A model generated the notes under the pieces. That model was given only the letters and a program-made list of their open reading frames with translations, was not told the DNA's origin and did no database searches. Source: Branchiostoma floridae (Eukaryota; Chordata; Leptocardii; Amphioxiformes; Branchiostomatidae). Taken from it: 64,000 nt of DNA. Of the stretch, positions 1 through 9,485 are shown piece by piece (positions within the stretch are counted from its first letter, which is position 1; each line of letters opens with the position of its first letter). The translations under genes and the position numbers were made by a program. The stretch spans positions 202,699 to 266,698 of the forward strand of contig NW_023365723.1 in assembly GCF_000003815.2 (NCBI RefSeq), written 5' to 3'.

Positions 1-20
1 GACACCTGTAGAATAGCACC

Positions 21-362
21 GTGTTGTTGAGAAGAAATAAACCGTTATATATGGAAGGAGGCGACCCAACACCGCAAATGTCTGCTTTTAACTGGCCCAG
101 AAATTACATATATATAGCATACGAACTGGCGGGCCGAGGACGCTGGGAGCCAGGAGGCACTTGTTCAACGAGTAATATGGGCAGGCGCTTGGAGTTTAAC
201 TGCTCTAAATCTCAGGGGGATAATCTGCTTGCAGAAGGAATTAAGAAGCCAGCGGCGATTATTGCTAGTTTCGAACCAGGGGCAACGGACGGCGAGAAAC
301 TGGAAAGGAAACAAGGAATTTTCCACTGCTCTTTTCAACATGGAGGCTCAAGAGGCCATTGA
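21..362 (+). pseudogene. Uncharacterised 113-codon open frame at the start of block A
   Basis: The open frame is identical in copy 2 (54859-55200), although the DNA carries two substitutions (both silent in this frame). I do not recognise the product. It starts inside sequence that, in copy 2, is the tail of a RAG1-like fragment (the AATAAA-containing stretch GAAGAAATAAACC), so the ATG at 21 may not be a real start. There are no membrane segments or clear domain motifs. Protein-level identity between copies is weak evidence of coding, because the copies are nearly identical everywhere. Confidence 0.2.
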
Positions 363-1121
363 GTTTAACAAGCTTTAATGACAGAAGTGCTCAAGTACTT
401 CCACCAGAACGAACCAGCATTATTCAATTAGGTCAATAGTGTGATAAACCCATTATGGCGTCCTTCTTCATCGTTCCTGGGTTGCTCTACAGATCAACCA
501 GTGCCTATATGTCAGGTGTCAGCCAGACAGACATAGAAGCCATCAAACCCTGAACTAAGTCAAAGATGTGGTTCCTGCTACTTACAGCGGGATGGAAAGA
601 CCATTTACGGGAGATCAAAAGAAAGCAGTATTAGAAGTCCGTGACCACCCCACCTTGCATACACTCAGGTACTTGTTAACCCTGTCATTTTAAGTTTTGA
701 AAGCATAACTTTGTATCATCGATGATTGCATGTTTTTTTTTTTCTCCTCACACTTCAAGATGCAACCGCCGCAATTCGATTGGCAACCCGGGTAAGTGTC
801 ATCGTGCCCACAGGAGCCCGACTTGTTGAATAAACATGAGACAGATACAAGAAGTCTTTTCTGTAACATGTAGTCTTGCACCGGTTTCTTCCGTATTAGT
901 CCTGAAATACTTTTGGCGACAGTCAACGTATGTAAACTGAACGAACATGTACGGCTGTATTTGATTTTAACAAATAGAAGCCAGGAATGACTAGCGTTAC
1001 ACATTTGCATTGACCTTTTAATTGAACTTGACACGGAATTCTCGTGAAGTTCGCAAGATATACTAGTAAATAACAGTCTCCTACCTAAAACACTTTGAAT
1101 CATTTTCCCCGCTCTTAATAG

Positions 1122-1238
1122 GAAATGAAGGAGTTCGTCCCAAAACTTGCCCTCATAGAGGGCAAGTTGAATAAGCTGGACACACTCGAGAGAAAACTGG
1201 ACTGGCTTACCGACAAGGTCAAGAAGCCGAAGAGTAAG
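1122..1238 (+). CDS. Coiled-coil exon of block A
   Basis: This is a 39-codon exon bounded by a pyrimidine-rich AG acceptor at 1120-1121 and a GTAAGC donor at 1239. It has 117 bases, so both ends are in phase 0. The peptide is rich in Lys, Leu and Asp with heptad spacing (EGKLNKLDTLERKL), typical of a short parallel coiled coil. Equivalent exons sit at 55959-56075 (complete) and from 6933 (5' truncated). It joins in frame to 1405-1530. The same exon layout is seen in the four-exon gene at 38274-40221, which suggests a gene family. Function unknown. Confidence 0.5.
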
Positions 1239-1404
1239 GTAAGCCGCGCGTATAAGCCTCAAACTACAACCAAACATTCTTTGCTTAACTCCTATTCTAT
1301 TGGTATTGCTCTAAGTTGAACGGCCCTTTCATCACAAAGTCCTGTCGTTAATTGAGTTACCCGTTAATTTTTCGCAGAGATCTGTTTCAATACTCTTTTT
1401 TCAG

Positions 1405-1565
1405 ACCCTGTCGGAGGCTGGAATGCCAGAGCAAATGGATGTCGTGTGGGACCACATAAAAGATGTTGTAGGTCCACTTGTGCAACACCAATGTGCCATC
1501 CCGCACAGCGACCCCACCAGCGAGCACTGATGTTGGGGCAACACTGGAAACTATGACGCATAGAG
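1405..1565 (+). CDS. Second exon of the block A gene (VWD-helix exon)
   Basis: The AG acceptor is at 1403-1404 and the GTAAGC donor at 1566. Read in phase 0 from the coiled-coil exon it gives TLSEAGMPEQMDVVWDHIKD and a stop at 1528-1530. The pattern (E/D)-x-M-x-V-V-W-D-x-x-K resembles the exon at 38783-38956 (DDEMVAVWDYVKTTV), which has the same phase. Copy 2 (56243-56404) has one extra base and reads on in another frame, so one or both copies are broken. Function unknown. Confidence 0.4.
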
Positions 1566-1632
1566 GTAAGCATGGCAAGATTTCTGTTGGGGGGTGGGGG
1601 CTGTATTGTGATAACTTCAGATTTATTTTCAG

Positions 1633-2050
1633 TAATTTGTACAAAGGTTTGAAGAATGTGACAGAACAGCAATCTAATGCCAGATGTACATGGAACCACT
1701 GTGAGGAAACTTTTCCCTCAATTTCTGACCTTAATGAACATTTATTTACTTGCCATGTAGAAACTTTTGATACTGATGTTGCACCATGCAAACGTTCATA
1801 TTCCTGTCTGTGGGACAACTGTAGTCATAAAAGTCTGAAACTTTTGAAATCTCACATAAGTGAGCATACAGGTTTAAAGACTGACAAGTTCATATTGATT
1901 TTGTTAGCCGACCAGGCCAAAGCTTTAGTTACGGCAATTGCGCTGGCATCCGCTTGTAATCAGATGGTGCCTGCGACATTACCATTCAACATCTAAGTAT
2001 GATGCTTTTTCTAAATCTGTTTTTTTGAGACTCCCAAGTGTTAGGGAACA
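1633..2050 (+). pseudogene. C2H2 zinc finger exon joined to a P-element/THAP9-like transposase fragment
   Basis: After an AG acceptor at 1631-1632 the frame encodes two C2H2 fingers of the C-x-W-x-x-C type (CTWNHCEETFPS...LNEHLFTCH, then CLWDNCSHKS...LKSHISEH), ending at 1994-1996. An 11-base deletion near 1935 shifts the frame. In the shifted frame (from 1938) it continues RWHPLVIRWCLRHYHSTSKY then YDAFSKSVFLRLPS, a pattern I associate with the helical region of THAP9/P-element-like transposases. In copy 2 (56465-56863) both parts share one frame, so the fusion is genuine, but that copy has lost two zinc-binding Cys. A fragment or relic of a DNA transposon is the best reading. Confidence 0.5.
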
Positions 2051-2283
2051 GGCCCAAATCATTGATTTTAGCTCTGCCTTTTTGCTGCCTTTAAGGTCGT
2101 CTATGTCAATCTTCGTCCTTCCAATGTCTCTCTTGTTCCGTCAATGGGGTGCGGAGGCAGGCTTTCATAGCAAACCGACAATGGGCATCAGGGTTCAAAA
2201 CCTTCCTCGCACCTAATCGTTTTGAAACAGTTTCAATAGTAGTCGTAGTTATATCAAGTACATAAAGTTTTGGGGAAACCCCG

Positions 2284-2592
2284 TTGCCCGTCTTGATTGA
2301 TATTTCTAGTGTGCCAAAAATCACCTCAGTTACATTTGCTGTCAGCACCATTGAATCTATTCTCAAAAACCTGGAAGTTACAAAGGCCACAGGGCCGGAC
2401 GACCTTCCAGCTATGGTCCTTAACAAGTGTGCAGCTCAATTAGCACCATCCTTGGAAAAACTGTTTCAACTATGTGTGAGCAATGCAAAAATTCCGAGCA
2501 TGTGGAAAAAAGCTAGTATTACTCCTGTTTTTAAGAAGGGGGATAAGAGTATCTGATTACAGACCTGTGTCTTCAAACTCTCAAAAAAGTAG
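2284..2592 (+). pseudogene. LINE (non-LTR) reverse transcriptase fragment
   Basis: This is the N-terminal part of an ORF2 reverse transcriptase domain. The frame from 2284 shows KATGPDDLPAMVLNK, PSMWKKASITPVFKKGDKS and then, after a one-base frame change near 2550, SDYRPVSS. These are the conserved blocks before the catalytic YADD region in CR1/Jockey/L2-type elements. The catalytic half is missing: at about 2591 the sequence switches abruptly into repeat R. There is no endonuclease domain upstream. It is a dead 5'-truncated and 3'-interrupted insertion. Confidence 0.85.
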
Positions 2593-3421
2593 AGTCCTGA
2601 AGAATTTATTACAAGTAGGCTGCTTACTGCTTGTGTTTTTTTCCTTTAGGTACCTTGACAGCATTGTGTCACGAAGAGCTCTGAATTGTGCTTCAACTAT
2701 GGAAGTACAATATTAAAGTAGCCAGCTTGTGTCTTTCCCAGAGTGCTGTTACCACTGTGGCACGTAGGTCGACTAACATGGTTTTGCAGGAAGAGGACAT
2801 GCTCGTCGATGGAGAGTAGGTAGAAACATCCCCTTCACACAAAAAATCGCAATCAACCAGAATGCTGTCTGAAAGAAAATTCTTTGTATATTCTAAACAT
2901 TTAAAGTCTTCTAGAGTCCAGACTTGGGAGGCTATCTGTGCGCCTCTGAAAGGTTGCCTTAATAAGGGAAGAATCAGTTAATGCGGGCGGAGAAAGTTGT
3001 CTGAAGTCTACTGATGATGTGCCCTTGGCAGTAATTCATCCAAAAGCGTACGTTGGAACAAACGGAACGACGTCGGGGTCGAACCTAATGCGCCTGAGGA
3101 TGGAATGTCCAGTGGGAATTTGAGATCGAGCTGTCACCGGACAATGTCCAATACAGCAAACCAGTCCGGAAACTATGTGCTTGGGTAGGGGACAGTACAG
3201 CATATTTCATGGACTGCACAATGAAGGAAGACGTCATGAAAGTGACACAAAACCGTGACTGCCCCTTCCAGATGTATGAACTCCAGCGGATACAGTCCTT
3301 CAAAGATCAAGTCAAGCGTGCCAAAGAAGAATGGTGTGGCGAGAAGGGGACTTTGCCGGGTAGAGAGATTGCGGCAGGAAGCGAGGTGGTGGACATGATC
3401 TACCGCAGGCAATTTTCATAA
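2588..3421 (+). repeat. Repeat R, copy 1 (degraded coding repeat)
   Basis: The stretch is closely similar to 28431-29236 and its central part to 13845-14098. It begins with an exon-like stretch (CTTTAGGTACC acceptor near 2649), then CCYHCGT-type coding, then a longer coding part that is open in copy 2 but broken here, with only 3209-3421 open. I do not recognise the protein. Because a piggyBac fragment follows at 3482, this could be the N-terminal half of the same transposon, but the motifs do not prove it. Confidence 0.75.
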
Positions 3422-3481
3422 ATATGATAAAATCTAATAGCTCAGTAGACTGTGTATTGTGACCATTCTTGTGATCATCAC

Positions 3482-3616
3482 GACTACAACCAGATGCATG
3501 AGCTGGGAACAATATATGAAACGTTGACGGAAAGGTTCCAGACAACATGGAACCCGGGACAGCAGATACGCATCGATGACGGAATGTTTCCATTCCGTGG
3601 CAACTTCCATTTTTGA
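3482..3616 (+). pseudogene. piggyBac transposase fragment
   Basis: A 44-codon open stretch reads MHELGTIYETLTERF, NPGQQIRIDDGMFPFRGN and ends at TGA 3614-3616. The spacing of the F-x-x-x-W/P-x-x-x-I-D-x-x-M-x-P-F-x-G pattern matches the first catalytic Asp region of the piggyBac DDE domain (DDE_Tnp_1_7 family), where family members read (S/T)-(I/V)-D-E-x-M-x-P-F. Only this motif remains; the other catalytic Asp residues are absent. The stop overlaps the start of an SGNH hydrolase fragment, so the junction is a later insertion or deletion. Confidence 0.6.
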
Positions 3617-4085
3617 TCTTGAATGCCACCCACTCGTGCGTTAATTCGGTTCGCCCGGTTGTACGATTCCCCGGTTCCGTACGAAGACTTTGCCCAACCT
3701 GCCGTCTGTGGCCCCGTCCACTGTATATTATAGAGTTGGGCCCAAATGATATAGTATCGTGTCACAAGCCTCCCACTGTAGTGGCAGGTGATTTGTTTGA
3801 CTTAGCTGGCAAAGTTGCCGCACTTCCATCAGACATGTTGTCCTGGGCCTGCCCATATGGCGCCTGGCGTTACTTCCGAAAAATCCGAGCATAAACGACG
3901 ATTTCCGTGCTTTCTCCGAGTCCCTTACGTCCCGTTGTAAAGAGTTCCCAAAGATCTTCTCGTGGCAGCACGACCGTTTGATTCGTAATAACGTCAGTTA
4001 CTTTGCTTACGACGGTCTCCACCTGTCCACGTATGGGAACTACATCTACTATAAGAGTATATGGGGAGCCCTAGTGCCGCTTTGA
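3613..4085 (+). pseudogene. SGNH/GDSL-type hydrolase fragment, probably from a DIRS- or LINE-like retroelement
   Basis: Two frames separated by a -1 shift near 3890 give block III (YIIELGPNDI, frame from 3613) and block V (DGLHLSTYGNYIYYKSIWG, ending at TGA 4083-4085). In SGNH esterases the Asn of G-x-N-D and the Asp/His of D-x-x-H form the oxyanion hole and catalytic pair. The block I Ser region is degraded here. Related N-terminal halves lie at 35048 and 57120. Retroelement-borne SGNH domains are known, and the LINE and DIRS-like debris nearby fits that. The product would act on ester bonds, but this copy cannot be functional. Confidence 0.6.
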
Positions 4086-4211
4086 AATCAGGCTAAAATT
4101 TTGAAATATTTGGGAATGAGAATGGGGAAAGACGTAGACGCCATGGAAGCTCAGGTCTTCTATCGCCTGGAGCTACAAGATATTACAATGTATTAATCAG
4201 ATTATGGCAGA

Positions 4212-4454
4212 GTGAATCGCAGCAATAATAGGACTGTAGAGTACAGAGATGGTGGAAGTATTTGCTTCAGAGAAATTGTGCTGTTCTGTTGTACACATGG
4301 TGAGACCTTGGCTGTTCTTAAAAGTTTTTTGGAGGTAGGGGCTCAGCTTGTCAGTACACGCGAAGTGACAGACATTGAGGTGAAAAATGCGTTGGTAAAT
4401 GATCTGAACAACTATGTGATTGAAGTTACCCCAACTGAGAACACTAGAAGCTAA
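4212..4454 (+). CDS. Uncharacterised 80-codon open frame
   Basis: The frame encodes a mixed charged peptide (for example GGSICFREIVLFCCTHGETL, then EVTDIEVKNALVNDLNNYVI). It has no motif I recognise, no obvious splice sites at its ends, and no second copy in the window. It could be an exon of a lost transposon gene or chance. The 400 bases downstream to 4840 hold nothing I can identify. Confidence 0.2.
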   Translation: MNRSNNRTVEYRDGGSICFREIVLFCCTHGETLAVLKSFLEVGAQLVSTREVTDIEVKNALVNDLNNYVIEVTPTENTRS

Positions 4455-4851
4455 GAAATATATTTTCTCTATATACAAACTTCTGATGTCAACAATGCTA
4501 GTACTTAACAACTTTTTACAAAGTATTTTTGTAACGTAAGTTATCATGTAGCATTGTCTGTTGGAAAGTTGTGATGACAAGACCATCGTAGGGAAGACTC
4601 TCGTTACCCTTCGGCCGCATCGGTCGAGTCCGTCCAGTGTTCCACAGCATCAGAATGATAAGTGGCCACCATACACTTGACCTTACCCTTCCTATCGTAC
4701 TGTTTATTCCAAACTTTGAACTGTGTATTTTGTAAGGGTAGAAATAGAGGCAGGGAAATAGTGGCAAAGACCTCTTAAGACAGAATTTGAAGTTAGCTAA
4801 TCCCTCAGGAAGGTATGCTTTGCTCGCGCACCCTGCAGACATAGGGTCACG

Positions 4852-5168
4852 ATGCCCTCCAGACAGGGTATAACAGGGTATGTGCAGGCTGGCTCAGGAG
4901 TTTTCTCGCCCCTTTTCAGTGGTAGGAACCATCCCAAGTACCAATCCATAGACATGCTCGGTGCCATGGACAGAGCCACGTATCCCATAGATTTAAAGAA
5001 CTTGATGGAGAAAACTGATGCAGTGGGAGGGTATCACATGGAGAAGGCATGGATGCCAAGCTAGAAGAAAAAAACAAAGCATCGAAGGCCTGGCACAAAG
5101 GTGCCCCACTAGCATCAGGAATGTGTAGAAGTGTAAAGGAACTTGAATGTGTCGCGAAATGTGTGTAG
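4852..5168 (+). pseudogene. Exon of an unknown transposon gene family
   Basis: The frame from 4852 reads GSGVFSPLFSGRNHPKYQ and MEKTDAVGGYHME. After a one-base shift near 5045 it continues KLEEKNKASKAWHKGAPLAS to TAG 5166-5168. The R-N-H-P-K-Y-Q motif and the following K-x-W-x-x-x-G-x-P pattern occur in large multi-exon transposon-like genes I remember from cnidarians and lancelets, but I cannot name the superfamily. The piece KNKALRVWHKGAPLAS recurs near 45180, so the family has at least two remnants here. The copy is frameshifted and incomplete. Confidence 0.4.
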
Positions 5169-5197
5169 ACCGATTCATAACACGGCAATGATGTACA

Positions 5198-5425
5198 TTG
5201 TATGTACAAATTTATCAGATGTATATACACATTTATCTGTCTGTGAAGGGCCTTCATCGGGCTCCAGGTGGTACTTTCTACATCTTCAGCCCTGAGATCC
5301 TGCAGATTGTGAGGGAGACGTACCCTAGCGGCGGCGACGTCGCATGGATGCTGACGAACCAGAACAACAGGCCTACCAAGGAGGTGGGCGTGGGTGACCT
5401 GTTCGAGGACAAGGACAAGAATTAG
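5198..5425 (+). CDS. Uncharacterised exon-like open frame
   Basis: The open frame contains APGGTFYIFSPEILQIVRET and ends in an acidic tail GVGDLFEDKDKN before TAG. Composition and codon use look coding from about 5250 onward, with GC higher than the flanks. No family is recognised. It directly follows the 4852-5168 transposon fragment and may be another piece of it. Confidence 0.25.
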   Translation: MYVQIYQMYIHIYLSVKGLHRAPGGTFYIFSPEILQIVRETYPSGGDVAWMLTNQNNRPTKEVGVGDLFEDKDKN

Positions 5426-5648
5426 GTCACGCCCACCTCCAGGTAGTGCAGGATACATGATACAAAGCATGTTACAAAGCAACAAAGTTTGGAAACTTGA
5501 ACTTGTGGTGTACGGTATCAAATTGCCAGGCGCAAGGTCCACAAACGATAGCAGTGATCCCCATGAGCTCCAGACTGCGCCAGGCAAAAGGGCTGTTTCC
5601 AGAAACAACTTTCTTAAGAGAGGTGAGGTGTGACCTGTGGCACCACGG

Positions 5649-5671
5649 CACACACACACACACACACACAA
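5649..5671. repeat. (CA)n microsatellite
   Basis: A simple CA dinucleotide run of about 23 bases followed by an A-rich stretch. Confidence 0.95.
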
Positions 5672-5883
5672 AGAAAAAACGCTGGACAAGGGCTTCGTTT
5701 AGGCTGTGGACCAGATGAGTAAGGCGTATCCAGCCTTACAAATGTTGATCGTTGAAAACAATGTCTGAAATCCGTTTACATGAAGACCATCAAGATTTCA
5801 TGAAGAAAGCGGGAGAGCGCACAACGTGCAGTGCCAATTACAGTGCGTGCCTTTTGCGCACTGATGTTGTTCTTCAGAAGCAT

Positions 5884-6060
5884 GTAGCTGCTCTCACCAG
5901 CACGTCTACTATTGATTGGTGTATCTGAGCTTCTTTCTTAAACTTAACATTGTTTTTGCCTTAGAATCTAAAGCGCGAACTGCAGGTAGAAAAAGCCAAG
6001 GACAAGGGAGCTGTTTCTCTTTTGTCATAAGTGGAAGAGGGTTCAAAAAGTGCCTCCATG
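5884..6060 (+). repeat. Coiled-coil exon repeat, copy 1
   Basis: The stretch matches 54118-54290. Both contain an intron end (TTGCCTTAG) and an exon. In the better copy (54118) the exon reads LQLEKAKDKAAVSLLNEVRQ and then KWKRVQ, a charged coiled-coil. Copy 1 carries an 18-base deletion near 6023 and other changes. The parent gene is unknown. Confidence 0.7.
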
Positions 6061-6637
6061 GAGGGAATTATCAAGAACCAACGAGACAATCACCATCAAC
6101 ATCACGCAGGTGATGGATGCTGGAAGAGAACTCATCGACCTTTGCAGTCGGACAATCACACAGTACTGAGCATTTAGTGACATGGTTTAAGAGTAGCTGT
6201 TTAACTTGCTCCTGCTGTGGTATTATAAGACCTGTTAGAGGTGATGAAAACACCTCACTGGGGACAGCAGTAAAGTTTAATTTCTTTTATGTTTATTTGT
6301 TAACATTTTGAATGTACCTAACAAAAGAATTTTCTCATTTCTTTTGCACATGTAGACATGTTGAATAATTGTTACACTTTAGTAGGAGGAAATATTTAGA
6401 CCTAATGATGGATGTAGATGTATCATGCTTACAACTGGGCCATGGGTATTTCAGAAAAGTTAAGAACAGCTGTATCATGTTTTATCTACAGCTTGATATC
6501 ATAAGATCTATTAGTATTAGTTAACATTTCCTCCGCCTGTTATTATTCTTGGAAATAGAAATAAAGAATAAGAAAGATTTTAAAAAAAGGACAGCATTCC
6601 TGGCTGTTAAGAACACGTCGGGGTTGAGGCTTTCGTT

Positions 6638-6880
6638 GTGGTCAACAGTAAGTCAGTGACCAAGACTGATTCAGTCGCTGACGGTTTCATCGCCCGGACA
6701 GGAGCACTCTACTGCTACCAGCTACCACACACGAGCTGCATCGCAACTGCAATGGTATTCATTGAATACCATCTCATGCAGGATAGGCAAATGAACAAGA
6801 AAGACTTGAGTCCCGCTTTTCTGAAAGCGTTCAAAAAGTACGAGGAGTTTGTCTGGGAGCTTGAGGATGACAGTGAGTGA
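6638..6880 (+). CDS. Uncharacterised open frame before block A copy 3
   Basis: The frame is open for 80 codons with plausible coding composition (QMNKKDLSPAFLKAFKKYEE then VWELEDDSE). It ends 50 bases before the third block A copy begins. No domain recognised. Its Lys/Glu-rich C-terminal part could be a helical segment of the same gene family as the coiled-coil exon that follows. Confidence 0.25.
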   Translation: MVNSKSVTKTDSVADGFIARTGALYCYQLPHTSCIATAMVFIEYHLMQDRQMNKKDLSPAFLKAFKKYEEFVWELEDDSE

Positions 6881-6932
6881 AGTCTGTCCGTAAAAGACAC
6901 TGAGCTGAAGTTTGTTAACCTTTTTAATAGGT

Positions 6933-7740
6933 ACACACTCGAGAGAAAACTGGACTGGCTTACCGACAAGGTCAAGAAGCCGAAGAGTAAGGTTAGCCGT
7001 GCGTATCAGCCTCAAACTACAACCAAACATTCTTTGCTTAACTCCTATTCTATTGGCATTGCTCTAAGTTGAACGGCCCTTTCATCACAAAGTCCTGTCT
7101 TTAATTGAGTTACCCGTTAATTTTTCGCAGAGATCTGTTTCAATACTCTTTTTTCAGACCCTGTCGGAGGCTGGAATGCCAGAGCAAATGGATGTCGTGT
7201 GGGACCACATAAAAGATGTTGTAGGTCCACTTGTGCAACACCAATGGGCCATCCCGCACAGCGACCCCACCAGCGAGCACTGATGTTGGGGCAACACTGG
7301 AAACTATGACGCATAGAGGTAAGCATGGCAAGATTTCTGTTGGGGGGTGGGGGGCAGGGGGGGGGGGTGTATTGTGATAACTTCAGATTTATTTTCAGTA
7401 ATTTGTACAAAGGTTTGAAGAATGTGAAAGAACAGCAATCTAATGCCAGATGTACATGGAACCACTGTGAGGAAACTTTTCCCTCAATTTCTGACCTTAA
7501 TGAACATTTATTTACTTGCCATTAAGAAACTTTTGATACTGATGTTGCACCATGCAAACGTTCATATTCCTGTCTGTGGGACAACTGTGGTCATAAAAGT
7601 CTGGAACTTTTGAAATCTCACATAAGTGAGCATAAAGGTTTAAAGACTGACAGTTCATATTGATTTTTAGCCGACCAGGCCAAAGCTTTAGTTACACCAA
7701 AGCGACAGATGCGCTGGCACCCGCTTGTCAATGGATGGTT
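6933..7740 (+). repeat. Block A, copy 3 (partial)
   Basis: This matches 1181-1975 with more divergence than copies 1 and 2 show between themselves. It begins inside the coiled-coil exon, keeps the introns, and includes the second exon and the zinc finger exon. In the finger exon a TAA replaces the codon after CH (near 7524), truncating it. It then switches directly into the terminal exon of another gene copy at 7776. The poly-G run at about 7342-7367 is longer than in the other copies. Confidence 0.85.
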
Positions 7741-7775
7741 ATGGTAAACCACAAAATAATCATTCCTTTTTTACA

Positions 7776-8036
7776 GCTGCTGATAGGGTATGGGCCTATT
7801 TTACAAACAGTTGGAGAAATACATGAGCTCCACCCACCACCAGACAACCACAATCCGTAGTGGCGGGACTTCATCTACGTCCACCCAGTTACTGTTTGAG
7901 AGATTGTATCTGGACTGTACTACTTTATACTTGAAAAGGCATATTTCTTTGTATAATTTATTTTGACAGCTGTACATATATATAGTTTCTTGTATTTGCT
8001 CATGTCTGAAGCGAGATCTGTCACAAGGGCTTCCCA
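7776..8036 (+). repeat. Terminal exon and 3' UTR repeat, copy 1
   Basis: The stretch matches 40153-40385. Its exon follows a good acceptor (TTTTTTTACAG) and ends with a proline-rich tail ELHPPPDNHNP and TAG near 7858-7860. The shared sequence runs about 170 bases past the stop, so an old 3' UTR was copied too. In the 40-kb copy this exon completes a four-exon gene. Its position right after block A copy 3 links block A to that gene family. Confidence 0.75.
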
Positions 8037-8310
8037 AAAGTTCTGGCATCATCCATAAGCATCGTACTTCTCGGTGTTCGTCACCAACCCAACCAGCCGG
8101 GATTGATATCGATATCCGTTTTTTTAAAGTGGGGCATGTTGAGCAGCAACATTGCTTCTGACGTAATCACTTCTATATAATAATGATCTGAGCGTCTGGG
8201 TTTAACTGGGTTAAAACAGAGGGTAAAGGAAACCAATTAATGGTAGAACCATCCTTCCAGTTCTGCGGCCTGTGAACCCGACCGCTGTGTCTATGTAGGG
8301 AAAGTGCTGA

Positions 8311-8493
8311 ATTGAAGACCAGGAGGACAAGGAGGGTGAGGAGGACGAAGGGCAGGTGAAGGTCCAATTCTTCAAGCCTGCAAAGAAGGTCATGGTAAAC
8401 TTTGGGCCTCCAGAGTGGGTTAACCAGAAGTCTGTGCTTGACACAAACGTTCACTTGTCAAAAGCCGGGCAGAAACTCCTCCCCCTCACTTAA
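8311..8493 (+). CDS. Uncharacterised C-terminal exon with acidic start
   Basis: A frame open from just after TGA 8308 to TAA 8491-8493 begins with a Glu/Asp-rich run (EDQEDKEGEEDEGQ) and continues VQFFKPAKKVMVNFGPPEW, then LDTNVHLSKAGQKLLPL. It looks like the last exon of a protein, but no start or acceptor is convincing and I do not recognise it. A 29-base tandem duplication follows at once. Confidence 0.3.
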   Translation: MEDQEDKEGEEDEGQVKVQFFKPAKKVMVNFGPPEWVNQKSVLDTNVHLSKAGQKLLPLT

Positions 8494-8512
8494 GTGAGCA
8501 CATACACGTGAA

Positions 8513-8570
8513 GCAGAAGATGAGTACTGGTCTCTTTCAGTGCAGAAGATGAGTACTGGTCTCTTTCAGT
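8513..8570. repeat. 29-bp tandem duplication
   Basis: Two perfect adjacent copies of a 29-base unit beginning GCAGAAGATGAGTACTGG. No other copies are seen. Confidence 0.95.
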
Positions 8571-8859
8571 TTAGGCCCCATGATACAAAATCTGTGACGT
8601 ACTGCAACTTAAGAAAAATCGACTCTGCATAGGTACCACATCTATCGAAGGGTTTTCGCATGTCTGTTGTGCCGGAGCCCAGCAAAGCCAGGGCCAAGGA
8701 TGCTATGGTGACCGCCATGCCCCCGCTGTCTGACATACCCACGCAGCACCATAATATACATGTGTCTATAATATACTGCTTCAATTGCTTCTGTTTTCCT
8801 TTATCTGTTATGGTATGGGTCGATCATCTGTCCAGTCGTACCATCCATGACCCAAAGTT

Positions 8860-9480
8860 GCAAAGAATGGTGGTGGAGCAGTCGTCACTTGTAAGCTGCA
8901 CCTGCAGATGAGGAACAGGGAGACAGCTGTGTAGGTCATGAGAGCTGCGTTCGAGAGCGACCTTGGACCCTTAGAAGGACAGCCTGGCCATCCTTAAGTT
9001 AACGTAACGCCATGACTAATGAAGGACTTCACAATAAAATACAAAATACACAACCCCGGACATAAGTGGTCTGCGCTGGCGATTGTGGGTTGGGACTGAT
9101 TCGTCAATGTCCTCCCGATCCAGGGAAACTTTAACCGTTAAGTATGCAAAAACTGTTTACAAGCACCGTTCATGATAAACACCTATCTGGTAAAGGACAA
9201 TGCCAGCATTCACAACGAAGCTGAATAACAGGCCATATTCGTACCGTTTAATATAACAATTGTTAAACTGCCACCATACAATTATGATTTTAACCCGATG
9301 GAACTGGTCATCGGTCTTGTAAAGTCAAGTGTCGCGCACACCCGGTGCTATAGCCGAAAACCCGGCCTTGACTATCGTAGATAGCTTCCTGACGGAGGTG
9401 CTGGCGAGCGCGGGAAGAGGCTTGAGACTAGACAGAAGACAAGTTTAAGTTTTACTTGTTCTTTCTGTGATGTGTTTGCT
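8860..9480. other. No recognisable feature
   Basis: I see no coding pattern, repeat or regulatory motif that I can support in this stretch. Confidence 0.5.
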
Positions 9481-9485
9481 TCACG

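Larger units (their letters stand above)
1..2093 (+). repeat. Duplicated block A, copy 1
   Basis: This stretch matches 54839-56937 almost base for base, with only scattered substitutions and a few small indels (for example 1910-1950, where 11 bases are missing relative to copy 2). A third partial copy lies at 6933-7740. The block holds a coiled-coil exon, a second short exon, a C2H2 zinc finger exon and a transposase-like fragment, all on the plus strand. In copy 2 the block is directly preceded by a RAG1-like fragment, so copy 1 probably continues beyond the left edge. It ends after the first 45 bases or so of block B (see 34815), so the A-B order is older than the duplication. It may be a transposon, a segmental duplication or an assembly artefact. 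Confidence 0.9.

Noticed and set aside
236-330. Possible tRNA on the minus strand (GGTTCGAAAC resembles a B box)
   Set aside because: No acceptor stem, no anticodon arm and no proper A box at the required distance.
690-1277. 195-codon open frame on the minus strand
   Set aside because: It runs antisense through the coiled-coil exon and its intron, and is preserved in copy 2 only because the DNA is nearly identical. No motif, Cys/Leu-rich noise.
4916-5689. 257-codon minus-strand open frame
   Set aside because: It lies antisense to two plus-strand coding-like pieces and across a CA microsatellite (Cys-Val repeats); hydrophobic noise without motifs.
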